Shown: positions 34,927 through 44,447, counted from the first letter of the stretch. The stretch: 64,000 bases of DNA from Pseudomaricurvus hydrocarbonicus (GCF_011602365.1 NZ_JAAONZ010000010.1:1-64000); one strand, 5' to 3'. Notes: generated by a model from the sequence alone, not told the origin. Program-made: numbers and translations.

Positions 34927-35220
34927 CATTTCTGGCCCGATGATTTTCGGCCCTCGCCGGTAGCCCCTGGCGGTCTCGCTACATGACACTGTGCTTCCCC
35001 CCCGGCCTCGCGCCTCAGTTTGAACGCCCCCTTCTGGTCCCCTCCGCTGGCTTTCTGTACCCTCCGTGTTACACTGCGCACCGCAATACCAAGCTGCGCG
35101 TCGCAATTTCGACCCTATTTTAGGCTCGACATAGGGTTAGACCACCCTTAAAGCGAGCGCCTAACGATCCATCGCCTTGCCTGGGAATGATCCAAGGCGG
35201 CCAAATCAGTAGTCCCGATC

Positions 35221-36597
35221 ATGTTGAAGCGGCTATTTAGCTTACCGATTATCAGTTCACTGGCAAAAGCCTCACCGTCCATTAGCCACCACATCACGCC
35301 CCGTGAGAAGCACAGCATTTCACGGCGCAACATCAGCCGCTCCGCGCTGAAAGTGATGCAGCGTCTGGGAGAAGGCGGGTACGAGGCCTATCTGGTCGGC
35401 GGCGGCGTGCGCGACCTGCTGCTGGGGGATCACCCCAAAGATTTTGACGTGGCCACTAACGCCACGCCGGAGCAGGTCAAACACCTGTTCCGCAATTCCC
35501 GCATCATTGGCCGGCGGTTCAAGATTGTCCACGTGCGGTTCGGTCGCGAGATCATTGAGGTCACGACCTTTCGCGACAACCACAACGACAACGCCAGCGC
35601 CCAGCACTCCGCCAAATCGGAAGACGGCATGCTCCTGCGGGATAATGTTTACGGTGACATCCGTTCTGACGCAATTCGTCGTGATTTCACCGTCAACGCC
35701 CTCTATTACACTCTGGATCACTTCAGCATTCACGACTTTACCGGCGGCATGCAGGACATCGCACGGCGCAAGATCCGGGTGATCGGCAACCCCGCAACCC
35801 GCTACCAGGAAGATCCGGTACGCATGTTGCGCGCCGTCCGGTTCGCCGGCAAGCTGGACTTCGACATCGATAAAGCCTCTGCCGCTCCGATCCGCAAACT
35901 CGGTGCGTTACTGCGTAACATTCCTGAAGCGCGACTGTTCGAAGAAGTCCTGAAGCTGTTCATGGGCGGCTACGGTCGTGCCGTTCTACCCCACCTGCAG
36001 GAATACGATCTGCTGCAATACATCTTGCCGCTCACCGATGAGGTTCTGAAAGACGCGGTGCCCCACGCACAGAACCTGATCGAACAGGCGCTGTGCAATA
36101 CCGACAAGCGCATCAAGAACAACCAGCGGGTCACACCGGCCTACATCTACGCCGCCATGCTCTGGCCATCGGTGTGTGAAGAGCAGAAAGCGCTGGAAGC
36201 CGAGGGCATGAAGCCGGTGCAAGCGCATCAGCAGGCCGCTCAAAACGTCATCAGCCGGCAACTGCAAACCACCTCCATCCCGAAACGCTTTACTCTGGGA
36301 ATGCGGGAAATCTGGGATCTGCAGCACCGCCTGCCTCGCCGCCAGGGCAGCCGCGCAGCGCGTCTTTATGAGCACCCGCGCTTTCGGGCGGCGTACGATT
36401 TTGTGCTGATGCGAGAAGAGGCCGGCGAAGACCTGCAGGGACTCGGTACATGGTGGACCCGCTACCAGGACGCCGATGAAAACGAACGCGAAATAATGGT
36501 GGCGAAACTGCAGTCCGGCAAGAAACAGCCGCGCAAACGCCGCCCTCGCCAAGGGCCCCGCCCGGCCTCGTCCGGACAATCAGAAAGCAACCATTGA
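35221..36597 (+). CDS. pcnB: Poly(A) polymerase I
   Basis: PcnB adds 3' poly(A) tails that speed decay of RNAs. The 458-residue protein has a basic N-terminal extension, then the nucleotidyltransferase core YLVGGGVRDLLLGDHPKDFDVATNA with the catalytic DFD. RIIGRRFKIVHVRFG and DPVRMLRAVRFAGKLDF follow. The C-terminus is Lys/Arg-rich (KKQPRKRRPRQG). The ATG at 35221 was kept. The stop overlaps the folK start by three bases. Position after crcZ matches Pseudomonas. Confidence 0.95.
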   Translation: MLKRLFSLPIISSLAKASPSISHHITPREKHSISRRNISRSALKVMQRLGEGGYEAYLVGGGVRDLLLGDHPKDFDVATNATPEQVKHLFRNSRIIGRRFKIVHVRFGREIIEVTTFRDNHNDNASAQHSAKSEDGMLLRDNVYGDIRSDAIRRDFTVNALYYTLDHFSIHDFTGGMQDIARRKIRVIGNPATRYQEDPVRMLRAVRFAGKLDFDIDKASAAPIRKLGALLRNIPEARLFEEVLKLFMGGYGRAVLPHLQEYDLLQYILPLTDEVLKDAVPHAQNLIEQALCNTDKRIKNNQRVTPAYIYAAMLWPSVCEEQKALEAEGMKPVQAHQQAAQNVISRQLQTTSIPKRFTLGMREIWDLQHRLPRRQGSRAARLYEHPRFRAAYDFVLMREEAGEDLQGLGTWWTRYQDADENEREIMVAKLQSGKKQPRKRRPRQGPRPASSGQSESNH

Positions 36598-37136
36598 GCG
36601 ACCTGACCGTGTCGGTGCCAACAGCCAGCCCCGAGGGGACAGCCTCTAACAGCGCGGTTGCCGCCTTCATCGGGTTGGGCAGCAACCTGGAAAACCCGCG
36701 CCAGCAAGTGCAGCGCGCAGTTCGGGAACTGGGCGCCATCCCCAACAGCCGGGTCATCACTGCCTCGCCCTGGTACCAGAGCCTGCCGGTCGGCCCCGGG
36801 GAACAGCCCGACTACATCAACGGGGTCGCCCTGCTGGAGACCACTCTGGCCGCGCACGACCTGCTCGATCAGCTGCAGGCCATTGAAGAAGCCCATGAAC
36901 GCGTCAGGGTCGTGCGCTGGGGGCCGCGGACGCTGGATCTGGATCTGCTGCTGTACGGCAACCAGGTCATCGACAGCGAACGCTTGCAGGTGCCCCACCC
37001 CCATTTGAGCCAACGCAACTTTGTGCTTTACCCGCTGGCCGACATTGCACCGCAATTAGTACTTCCATCCCATGTAACTCTTGAGTCATTATTAGCCCAT
37101 TGCTCTGCGGAAGGGCTACGTAAGATTCAGGATTGA
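36594..37136 (+). CDS. folK: 6-hydroxymethyl-7,8-dihydropterin pyrophosphokinase
   Basis: FolK transfers pyrophosphate from ATP to the pterin in folate synthesis. The 180-residue protein shows FIGLGSNLENPRQQV, the signature RWGPRTLDLDLLLYG and HPHLSQRNFVLYPLADIAP. The likely start is TTG at 36594, overlapping the pcnB TGA, which implies coupling. A GTG five codons later is an alternative. The first 20 residues before VAAFIGLGSN are longer than usual. Confidence 0.94.
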   Translation: MSDLTVSVPTASPEGTASNSAVAAFIGLGSNLENPRQQVQRAVRELGAIPNSRVITASPWYQSLPVGPGEQPDYINGVALLETTLAAHDLLDQLQAIEEAHERVRVVRWGPRTLDLDLLLYGNQVIDSERLQVPHPHLSQRNFVLYPLADIAPQLVLPSHVTLESLLAHCSAEGLRKIQD

Positions 37137-37149
37137 TCAGGAGCAGACT

Positions 37150-37830
37150 GTGAGTGAAGGCTTTAACATCACCATAGACACAAAGGGGATTGAACTGCCA
37201 CGGTTCGTGGCGATAGAAGGCCCCATTGGTGTAGGCAAAACAACCCTGGCAAGGCATCTGGCCAAAACACTGGGGTACGACCTGCTGGAAGAGCAGGCCG
37301 ATGCCAACCCATTTTTGGAGCGGTTTTACGACAACCCCAAGGCTGCGGCCCTGCCCACCCAGCTCTTTTTCCTGTTTCAACGCTCACAGCAAATCCAGGA
37401 CCTGCGTCAGCAGGACATGTTCCAGGGGGCCTTCGTGGCCGACTTCCTGATGGACAAGGATCAGCTGTTTGCCCAGGTCACGCTCGACGATGACGAGCTC
37501 AATATCTATCAACAGGTCTATGACCAGCTCGCCATCAACGCGCCGGAACCCGATTTGGTCATCTACCTGCAAGCGCCCAACCACGTGCTGGAAGAGCGCA
37601 TCCGCAGCCGTGGCAATGACGCCGAACGGAACATTGAAAGCGGCTATCTGCAAACACTCAACGATGCCTACATGCACTTTTTCCACTATTATGACCGTGC
37701 GCCATTGTTGATTGTGAACGCCGCCGAGCTGGATTTGGCCAACAACCCCAATCACTACCAACAACTGGTCGAGTACATGCTGACGGTCAAAAGCGGTCGC
37801 CATTACTACAACCCGACACCCACGCTGTAG
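37150..37830 (+). CDS. Deoxynucleoside kinase (dGK/dCK family)
   Basis: The 226-residue P-loop kinase has EGPIGVGKTTLARHLA, the LEEQADANPFLERFY segment, the DR-type EERIRSRGNDAER lid and a C-terminal YMHFFHYYDRAPL stretch. Members phosphorylate deoxyadenosine or deoxyguanosine for salvage. The start is GTG at 37150 with CAGGAG 6 bp upstream. It is placed between folK and panB, where relatives of Pseudomonas outside the genus often carry it. Substrate choice cannot be read from sequence. Confidence 0.88.
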   Translation: MSEGFNITIDTKGIELPRFVAIEGPIGVGKTTLARHLAKTLGYDLLEEQADANPFLERFYDNPKAAALPTQLFFLFQRSQQIQDLRQQDMFQGAFVADFLMDKDQLFAQVTLDDDELNIYQQVYDQLAINAPEPDLVIYLQAPNHVLEERIRSRGNDAERNIESGYLQTLNDAYMHFFHYYDRAPLLIVNAAELDLANNPNHYQQLVEYMLTVKSGRHYYNPTPTL

Positions 37831-37912
37831 CTGCACACCGATCGTCAACGAAACTGCAGCGACAGCGGTGAACACGCCGAGCGCGTCTTATTCTACTGAA
37901 GTGTAATTGCTT

Positions 37913-38740
37913 ATGCCTTACGGAACCGTTCAGGCCGACACCGGCCTCACCAACCCCATCACCACCCTGAGCCTGCGCAAGATGAAGGCTGAAGGAATCA
38001 AATTTGTTACCGTGGCACTCTACGATGCGCCGATGGCCGCCATGGCCCGTAAATGCGGCGTCGAAGTCGTACTGATTGGCGACAGTCTGGGCATGACCGT
38101 TTTGGGCTATGACAGCACCATTCCCGTGACCATGGAACAAATGATCTATCACGTTGAAGCGGTAAAACGCGGTAACAACAAATCGTTGATCATGGGCGAC
38201 CTGCCCTTCATGACCTACGCCACCCCGGAGCAGGCCATGGAGAACGCCACCCGCATCATGCAGGCCGGCGCCCAAATGGTGAAGATCGAAGGCGGTGCCT
38301 GGCTGGCACCCACCGTGCAAATGCTCAGTGAACGCGGTATCCCGGTGTGCGCCCATCTGGGGCTAACCCCGCAGTCGGTAAACAAGCTGGGCGGTTTCCG
38401 GGTACAGGGTCGCAGCGAAGAACAGGCCAACCAGATTTTGGCCGATGCCCAGGCACTGGACGAGGCTGGCGCCGACCTGCTGGTGCTGGAGTGCGTCCCC
38501 TCCGAACTGGCCAGACGCATCACGGAATCGGTCTCCATGCCCACCATTGGCATTGGCGCGGGTCAACACACCGATGCCCAGGTGCTGGTCATTAACGACA
38601 TCCTCGGACTGACCGAACAGCCGCCCAAATTTTCCAAAAACTTTTTGGTGGAAGCAGAAGATATCCCAGGCGCCATGCGCAAATACGTCAGCGACGTCAA
38701 AAATGGGGTTTTTCCCGACCAAGAGCACACCTTTGGCTAG
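37913..38740 (+). CDS. panB: 3-methyl-2-oxobutanoate hydroxymethyltransferase
   Basis: PanB makes ketopantoate in the pantothenate/CoA pathway. The 275-residue TIM barrel has the metal site LIGDSLGMTVLGYDST, the loop DLPFMTYATPEQA, MVKIEGGAW and catalytic Glu in LECVPSEL. The ATG at 37913 was chosen over a TTG two codons upstream. In Pseudomonas panC follows, but here panB is followed by non-coding DNA and a gene on the other strand, so panC must lie elsewhere. Confidence 0.95.
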   Translation: MPYGTVQADTGLTNPITTLSLRKMKAEGIKFVTVALYDAPMAAMARKCGVEVVLIGDSLGMTVLGYDSTIPVTMEQMIYHVEAVKRGNNKSLIMGDLPFMTYATPEQAMENATRIMQAGAQMVKIEGGAWLAPTVQMLSERGIPVCAHLGLTPQSVNKLGGFRVQGRSEEQANQILADAQALDEAGADLLVLECVPSELARRITESVSMPTIGIGAGQHTDAQVLVINDILGLTEQPPKFSKNFLVEAEDIPGAMRKYVSDVKNGVFPDQEHTFG

Positions 38741-38910
38741 GTTTCGGGATTGCCGCTTTGGACCGCTAACGCTTAATCAATAACTTGCGCGCCAGATCCT
38801 GTTCCCTGCAGGCACTGGCGCCGCCCCCCTTTAAAACCAGACCGGCGCTATAAACGGCAGGTTTTGCGTTCTCGCCCAAGCGTTGGGGCCATCGCCATCT
38901 GGTCTTGGCC

Positions 38911-38948
38911 ATCGTACCCTTAGAGTCTAATCGTACCCTTAGAGTCTA
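38911..38948. repeat. 19-bp tandem duplication at the 3' end of the OMP gene
   Basis: ATCGTACCCTTAGAGTCTA is present twice without spacer, at 38911-38929 and 38930-38948. The second copy contains the stop codon of the outer-membrane protein gene. This is another tandem duplication centred on a gene end, as at htpX. Confidence 0.8.
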
Positions 38949-39764
38949 AAAGGTGTAGCGCAAGCCCAGGTCATACACATATCCCTCCATATCAAGATCG
39001 AAACGCGCGGGTAACAGGGACGACTCCACTGTAGCCTCCTGCGAATCCCGGTACTTGAACGCCAGAGACAGGGTGACGTGCTCATTGAAATCGTAGCCCA
39101 CCCCCGCCAGAAACTGATAGCTCAATACGTCGTCATCGTCGTCGATGACCATGACGCCGGAAGGCTGATAGCTGACCTCAACGTTGGTCATTCCCACCCC
39201 CATACCCAAAAACGGCGTAAACCCGGTGCCGGTGTCAATGTCGTAATAGAGGTTGAGAAAATAGGTTTCGCTGTCCACCTCGCCGCGGCCGTCAGCCACC
39301 AGATCGGCCACACTGATGCCGAGGTCCCCCACATTGCCACTCAGTAACACCCCGGCATCGATTGTCCCCAAAGGAATACCGGCGGCGCTGACCCCCTGAT
39401 GGGTGTCGATGTCGGTGTCGCTCACTGCGTACTCAAGCTCCAGACGGAATTCGTTAAAGCCCATACCCAGGGCAAATGAGTAAGCCTCACCCGAGTCCAG
39501 CTCGGTATCCCACCCCACCGGGCTGCCGGCAGGCACGGTCAGCGGTGGGCTAACGCCGGTGACCTCACCGGTGGTGAACGCCGAGGTGAAGGTGCCCATG
39601 TTGTCAACATCATCCAGTTCGCTGACCCCGTAGCTGCCGCTGATGTAAAAACCGCCGGCGCTGGCGCCCGCCGCTAACCCCAGGCAACAGGCTGCCAACG
39701 TCGTTTTATTCAACATGTTCGCGTTAATGAGGGACTGTCTATTATTAAACTTATGTGTGGTCAT
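38946..39764 (-). CDS. OmpW/Opa-like outer-membrane beta-barrel protein
   Basis: The 272-residue protein has a signal peptide after a 16-residue extension (LAACCLGLAAGASA, then GGFYISGSYGVSEL). Alternating beta-strand segments follow, such as YFLNLYYDIDTGTGFTPFLGMGVGM in overlapping pieces, and the C-terminus YDLGLRYTF ends in Phe as barrel proteins do. GGAGG lies 8 bp before the ATG at 39764, which decides the start. The acidic loops are rich in Asp (DDDDDV), perhaps cation-binding. The ligand is unknown. Confidence 0.82.
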   Translation of the reverse strand: MTTHKFNNRQSLINANMLNKTTLAACCLGLAAGASAGGFYISGSYGVSELDDVDNMGTFTSAFTTGEVTGVSPPLTVPAGSPVGWDTELDSGEAYSFALGMGFNEFRLELEYAVSDTDIDTHQGVSAAGIPLGTIDAGVLLSGNVGDLGISVADLVADGRGEVDSETYFLNLYYDIDTGTGFTPFLGMGVGMTNVEVSYQPSGVMVIDDDDDVLSYQFLAGVGYDFNEHVTLSLAFKYRDSQEATVESSLLPARFDLDMEGYVYDLGLRYTF

Positions 39765-40386
39765 TGCGCGTTCCTCCGAGAGCATCAAGTGATGGCCATA
39801 GCCAACTGACCCATTCCCTCTTTTTTACGGCGCTCCCTGGCCACCGGTTCAATATTGGCATCAAACACTTCAAAACAAGTTGCTCGCACCGGCGTATGCT
39901 TTTTCGTGTATACCTTTGCCTGTACATTTTGCTGCAGGCTTTTTCACTGCACTGCTTTAGCGACACACCGTGCACCACACGCTTTTGTCCCGCGCCAAGG
40001 CCCATAACATAACCCGTGACAAAGACATCAGGCTTCAACCACAAACACCTCTCCCAGTAGTCCAACATTGACGCCCGGCTCCTCCCGTAAAACCACTTTT
40101 GGAAAATCCTGTCGCACCGTTCTTTCCAGAGGCAAATTACCCGTTTTCGCATCAAAACGCTGTGCTACCTTTTTACTGCGCACAACATTTAGCGCTCAGG
40201 GAAGGTTCAGGAGGCGTCAAGCCGGGGAGGGAGAGCGGCAACGCCATCAACCCCATCAAGCGTTGGGCGGCCAGTCATTCCCCTGCCTATCATCAGGCAC
40301 TGACAAAAAGAACGACAGCGGCATCAATCACGGGGACCAGTGCAATCCTGCAGTGTGTTACCACCACCATCCAGAGGGAGAAACCA
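39765..40386. other. Long intergenic region between the OMP gene and the DUF3597 gene
   Basis: These 622 bp contain no gene that could be supported. The open frames here lack domains, Shine-Dalgarno sites and typical codon use. It should hold the divergent promoters of both neighbours. No terminator, strong repeat or palindrome was noticed. Confidence 0.35.
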
Positions 40387-40797
40387 ATGGGAATGTTTGG
40401 AAATATCATGTCAAAACTGGGCTTCGGTAAAGACCAGGACAACACCAGCGCAACCGAGCCCGCACAACCCACCGCCGGGGGTGCGATGGACAGCCCGCCA
40501 CCGGCGGATGCTCCGCCCCCCGCGGCCCCCATGGAAACGGTGGATGTGGTGGCCAAACTGGAAGCCCTGGCCCGCGCCAGCTCGCAAAAGCTTGACTGGC
40601 AAGTCTCCATTGTGGATTTGCTCAAGCTGCTGGAGCTCGACAGCAGTTACGGCGCACGCAAAGAGCTGGCCGCAGAACTGAACTGCCCGGCGGAAAAAAT
40701 GCAAGAGTCGGCGCAAATGAACCTTTGGCTGCACAAAACCGTGCTGCAAAAACTGGCCGACAACGGAGGTAACATTCCCGCAGAACTGTTGAATTAA
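40387..40797 (+). CDS. DUF3597 domain protein
   Basis: The 136-residue protein starts MGMFGNIMSKLGFGK after AGAGGGAG. A Pro/Ala-rich linker (SPPPADAPPPAAP) follows, then a helical domain of about 80 residues (VDVVAKLEALARASSQKLDW, SIVDLLKLLELDSSYGARKE, LHKTVLQKLADNGGNIP). This matches the DUF3597 family, whose function is unknown. There is no signal peptide. It converges on the DJ-1/PfpI gene with 12 bp between stops. Confidence 0.85.
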   Translation: MGMFGNIMSKLGFGKDQDNTSATEPAQPTAGGAMDSPPPADAPPPAAPMETVDVVAKLEALARASSQKLDWQVSIVDLLKLLELDSSYGARKELAAELNCPAEKMQESAQMNLWLHKTVLQKLADNGGNIPAELLN

Positions 40798-40809
40798 AGA
40801 ATCGTTGGG

Positions 40810-41403
40810 TTAAGCCCCGGTCCAGACAAACTCCATCTGCCGGGCAGTTTGCTCAGCCAGTTCGCGGCTATGCAAACGGTTCACCAGATGGAGACTCATG
40901 TCGATGCCCGCCGAAATCCCGCCGGAGGTCAGCACCTTGCCCTCATCCACCCAGCGCACCCCCGCCATCACCTCCAGCTCCGGGAACTGCTTGCGCAGAT
41001 CCTCAATGTCCTCCCAGTGCGTGGTGACCTGCTGCCCGGTGGCCGCCAATGGCAGCACCTCGGCGGCCGCCAACAAAAAAGCTCCCGTACACACCGATGC
41101 CATTACCTGAACCTGCTGTGCCTGTGTGGCTACCCATTGCAGCACCGTCGGCTTGGTCATCTCCACCGCATGCACACCACCCGCTACCAGCAGCACATCG
41201 ATACCGGGGTGGTTATGGAACCCATAATCGGGAATCACCCGATAACCCGCTCGGGCGGTAACGACATTACCGCTCTCCCCCACCAGGAACACTTCGAATG
41301 GGTGCGCCGACGAGCACACTCTGGAAGCCGTGGAAAATACTTCAAACGGCCCGGAAAAATCCAGCACTTCAGCACCATCGTAGATGTAGATACCTACCCG
41401 CAT
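40810..41403 (-). CDS. DJ-1/PfpI family protein
   Basis: The 197-residue flavodoxin-like protein has the conserved acidic residue in LDFSGPFEVF and the nucleophile elbow ASVCTGAFLLAAA with its reactive Cys, followed by TTHWEDIEDL. This pattern resembles isonitrile hydratase-type and AraC-associated DJ-1 proteins more than the protein deglycase. GGGAGG lies 5 bp before the ATG at 41403. Its substrate is unknown. Confidence 0.85.
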   Translation of the reverse strand: MRVGIYIYDGAEVLDFSGPFEVFSTASRVCSSAHPFEVFLVGESGNVVTARAGYRVIPDYGFHNHPGIDVLLVAGGVHAVEMTKPTVLQWVATQAQQVQVMASVCTGAFLLAAAEVLPLAATGQQVTTHWEDIEDLRKQFPELEVMAGVRWVDEGKVLTSGGISAGIDMSLHLVNRLHSRELAEQTARQMEFVWTGA

Positions 41404-41550
41404 GTCACCTCCCGGCAAGTTCGGTTACTTAAAAACACGGACAACGCCGTTCGCACTGACAGTCCAGCGATAACCTCAGCTGAAACCGGGTGCGTCCCGA
41501 TCAACCGGGGCGCCGTCCCTGCGTCTCGATCTCATTCACGGCCCCCAACC

Positions 41551-42516
41551 TCACTCGCTGGCCTGGCGAAAAAATCCCCAAATTTCATCCGCCGCTTCTA
41601 TGTCCGGCATATTACCACCGAACAGACGGCCGTAATGGACCTGCGCTGACGGCACCACATGGCCCGAATTGAAGAGCTGGTAGAGTCTCAGTGAGGTGTC
41701 GCCCGACGACCATTCACGGACGTCAGCCGCGACCTCATTGGTGTTGCCACGCATGACCTGCCAGCGTTTTGTGGGGTGAGCCGGTGCCTCGGCCAAATGT
41801 CGCCAATACGCCACCGTGTCATCCGACGACAACACCTCGCCCCGGGAGCTATCCCCCATGATCTCGACCAGACCCCCATCGTATGGGTTGATGGGATCGT
41901 TGGTGCCATTGAACACCGCCACCGACACCGGCTGACCACTGGCTCTGCAGTCGTTGTTTTCCGGAACGGGCAGATTCGCCGCGATGGGCGCCACCGCCCG
42001 GATCCGGTCCGGAATCTCCATGGCCAGGCGATAGGCCATATGCCCCCCATTCGACAGCCCCGTGGCGAAGACCCGCTGTTCGTCGATGTCATAGAGCTCA
42101 CTAAAGTAGCTCACCATCGCGGTAAAAAAAGCCGGGTCATTAATGTTTTGGGTATTGGCGCTGTAACTGGCACTGGCTCGACAATCATTCCAGTGATGTT
42201 CGAAGCCGTTCGGGTAAACGGCAATGAAATTCTCCGTCTCCGCCAAACGCTCAAAGCCAAAAGCCGTTTGCCAGCGAATGTCCTCACCCCGGCCTTGTGA
42301 GCCATGCAGCACAAACACCAACGCGGGCCGGGCCCCCAGATGATTCGGCAGGTAATAGGAAAACGTTCTCTCAAGCCCATCAACCGTCAAACTGTCGCGC
42401 TTCAACACGCCGGCCGAGGGCGGCTCAACCCTGGAGTAGGAGTGAATGTAATAGCCATACAACCCCGCACCAACCAGCACCAAACTGACCAACACAACCG
42501 CCACCCACTTAACCAT
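41551..42516 (-). CDS. LpqC/polyhydroxybutyrate depolymerase-like esterase
   Basis: The 321-residue alpha/beta hydrolase has an N-terminal membrane anchor or signal (WVAVVLVSLVLVGAGLYGYY). The oxyanion region is FVLHGSQGRGED, the nucleophile Ser is in ATGLSNGGHMAYR, the Asp is in GTNDPINPYDGG and the His is in FNSGHVVPS. Related proteins act on short-chain polyesters or as feruloyl/acetyl-xylan esterases. The substrate is not determined. GGGGGG precedes the ATG. It is co-directional with the EamA transporter upstream (82 bp). Confidence 0.85.
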   Translation of the reverse strand: MVKWVAVVLVSLVLVGAGLYGYYIHSYSRVEPPSAGVLKRDSLTVDGLERTFSYYLPNHLGARPALVFVLHGSQGRGEDIRWQTAFGFERLAETENFIAVYPNGFEHHWNDCRASASYSANTQNINDPAFFTAMVSYFSELYDIDEQRVFATGLSNGGHMAYRLAMEIPDRIRAVAPIAANLPVPENNDCRASGQPVSVAVFNGTNDPINPYDGGLVEIMGDSSRGEVLSSDDTVAYWRHLAEAPAHPTKRWQVMRGNTNEVAADVREWSSGDTSLRLYQLFNSGHVVPSAQVHYGRLFGGNMPDIEAADEIWGFFRQASE

Positions 42517-42597
42517 AAAGCCCCCCAGTCCGTTATTATTATCCAGCCAGCATCATACCGGTCATCTGCCTGCGAGGCATCCCTTGCAGGGCACCCC

Positions 42598-43503
42598 CTA
42601 CACCGCTCCCCGGCCTCTTGCCGTGTAATAACGCCCCAGCACCACCATCAGGATTCCCCCCAAAATGACCCCGCCAGCGATGGTCAGCCTCAGGGTAATC
42701 GGCTCAGACACAAACATCACACCGCCGAGCGCGGCAATCACCGGCACCAACAACTGCACCACCGCGGCCTGAGTGGCAGAGAGCTCACGTAAGGCCGTGT
42801 ACCAGATGGCATAGCCGACCCCGGAAGCCAGCCCGCCCGACATTAGCGCCAGCAGCAGACCTTGCGAGGAAAAAGAAAATCGATCGTGAGCCAGCAACAG
42901 GGTTACCAGCACCCAGGGCAGTGCGCGTAAAAAATTGTACGTGGTATCCATCAGTGGGTTGGCCGAGCCACGCCCCCTTAAGGTATAGACACCCCAGCCA
43001 ATACCGGCGATGGCCATCAGGCAAAACCCCAACAGCGATGGCGTCGTCACGCCCGGCAGGATCAGATAGACAAAGCCGGTAAACGCCATAATCAGCCCCA
43101 GCCACTCGGACCAGATCAGTCGATGCCCGGACAGCACCGTCAGCAAGACCATGGTTACCTGTACCGAGCCGAATAAAATCAGCGCCCCGGTTCCCGTGTC
43201 CAGACTCAAGTAGGCAAATGAAAACGCAATGGCATACAGGAATAACATCGCCCCCGACCCCCAGCTGCCTCGCGACACGGACCGCGGTGACTTCCGCTGG
43301 CACTGCAGGATCAACCCCAGCGTCAACATGCCGGACACCAAACGCACCACGGTAAAACCCGCAGCATCAATGGTGCCCTCCCCCAGAGCCAAGCGACACA
43401 GCACAGAATTGGCCGCAAAGGCGATCAGGGCCAGGCCGGTTATCGCCATTATCTTTACCGCGTGCAGAGCCGGCTTACCATCGTTCAGTGCTGGTTGAGT
43501 CAT
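42598..43503 (-). CDS. EamA/DMT-family transporter
   Basis: The 301-residue inner-membrane protein has ten predicted helices arranged as two EamA repeats (first around LALIAFAANSVLCRLALGEG, second around LMAIAGIGWGVYTLRGRG). It is probably an exporter of metabolites or amino acids, but the substrate cannot be read from sequence. It is upstream of and co-directional with the esterase gene. Confidence 0.87.
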   Translation of the reverse strand: MTQPALNDGKPALHAVKIMAITGLALIAFAANSVLCRLALGEGTIDAAGFTVVRLVSGMLTLGLILQCQRKSPRSVSRGSWGSGAMLFLYAIAFSFAYLSLDTGTGALILFGSVQVTMVLLTVLSGHRLIWSEWLGLIMAFTGFVYLILPGVTTPSLLGFCLMAIAGIGWGVYTLRGRGSANPLMDTTYNFLRALPWVLVTLLLAHDRFSFSSQGLLLALMSGGLASGVGYAIWYTALRELSATQAAVVQLLVPVIAALGGVMFVSEPITLRLTIAGGVILGGILMVVLGRYYTARGRGAV

Positions 43504-43590
43504 TCCTTCTGGCGCCTCGACTTAGCCCATGCACAATCTCTCGCCCTCATGCGCCCCCGCATCGCGAACGACCGGGAGCCTGAGTTGCAC

Positions 43591-43632
43591 CAAGAGCCTT
43601 CGCAAACATAACAAGAGCCTTCGCAAACATAA
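43591..43632. repeat. 21-bp tandem duplication
   Basis: The 21-bp unit CAAGAGCCTTCGCAAACATA plus A occurs twice in tandem, at 43591-43611 and 43612-43632, in the gap between the transporter gene and the secreted-protein gene. It looks like a recent slippage product with no recognisable function. Confidence 0.7.
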
Positions 43633-43703
43633 ACAGCGGCCAAACATCGACCGTGAAGGTGACGGCGAACCATCACCCGACACACCACAACCAATCGAGC
43701 TGA

Positions 43704-44447
43704 CTAGAAATGGGGAACGCTGGATTTATCGGGGTGGCTCTGCGTCTCGTCCTCAATCATTTGTGACACAAATTGCTTGTGCCTCGATGGGTCCAGAGCG
43801 TATTCACGGATATCGACAAGCTCGGTTGCCAGCCGGGGAACAATCACCTGTCCTCCCGAGGTTGTCTTTAACAGATTCATCGTCATGATCTGACCGGCAC
43901 AGGTGATCTCTTTACCGGATTTCACTTCTTGCCGAGCACTGTTGATGATCGACGTCAGCACCGGGCCCAAACAATCGGTCTTGTTGGGGCCTTGGTACCA
44001 ATACACTGTCTCTGCTCGGGCATTGGACATTTTCACATCCGGCTTGCCAAGTTGTGCCTCGACACTGGCCATCACATCTTGTAGCAGCAATTGCTTTCTC
44101 GGGTCGCTGATAAATACCCGCTGCAAGCGGTAGGACGCCGGCGCCACTGGCGGTCTGGAATAGATTACGGTGACTTTATCGCTGCTTTGATCCCCAGAAA
44201 TCGCCGGTCGAAAGTATTCATCCTGGCTGATCACACGCCCTGGGATCCCCGCCTCCTGCGCATCAATGCGTGAATTAAGGTTGAGGTTGAGCTCTGCAAA
44301 CGCCAACTCCGTGGCTTCAGGCGACATACCCAGTGTCACCCCCATGACCGAAAGCGAGTCTTTAGCCTCCTTCTCATCCGCGAGCCCTGGACAGGTCAGG
44401 AGCATGCTTAAGGACAGTGTGCTGACAATGTTATAGAGGTATTTCAT
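43704..44447 (-). CDS. Hypothetical exported protein
   Basis: The 247-residue protein begins MKYLYNIVSTLSLSMLLTCP, a typical signal peptide probably cleaved after PGLA. GGGAAG precedes the ATG at 44447, and the longer open frame to 44564 is not supported. The mature part has no recognised domain. It includes VMGVTLGMSPEATELAFAEL and SYRLQRVFISDPRKQLLL segments and two Cys that could pair. The function is unknown and a periplasmic location is likely. Confidence 0.7.
   Translation of the reverse strand: MKYLYNIVSTLSLSMLLTCPGLADEKEAKDSLSVMGVTLGMSPEATELAFAELNLNLNSRIDAQEAGIPGRVISQDEYFRPAISGDQSSDKVTVIYSRPPVAPASYRLQRVFISDPRKQLLLQDVMASVEAQLGKPDVKMSNARAETVYWYQGPNKTDCLGPVLTSIINSARQEVKSGKEITCAGQIMTMNLLKTTSGGQVIVPRLATELVDIREYALDPSRHKQFVSQMIEDETQSHPDKSSVPHF

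Noticed and set aside
39751-40155. 134-codon open frame on the minus strand upstream of the OMP gene
   Set aside because: Cys/Arg/Trp-rich product without Shine-Dalgarno or domain, overlapping the probable promoter region.
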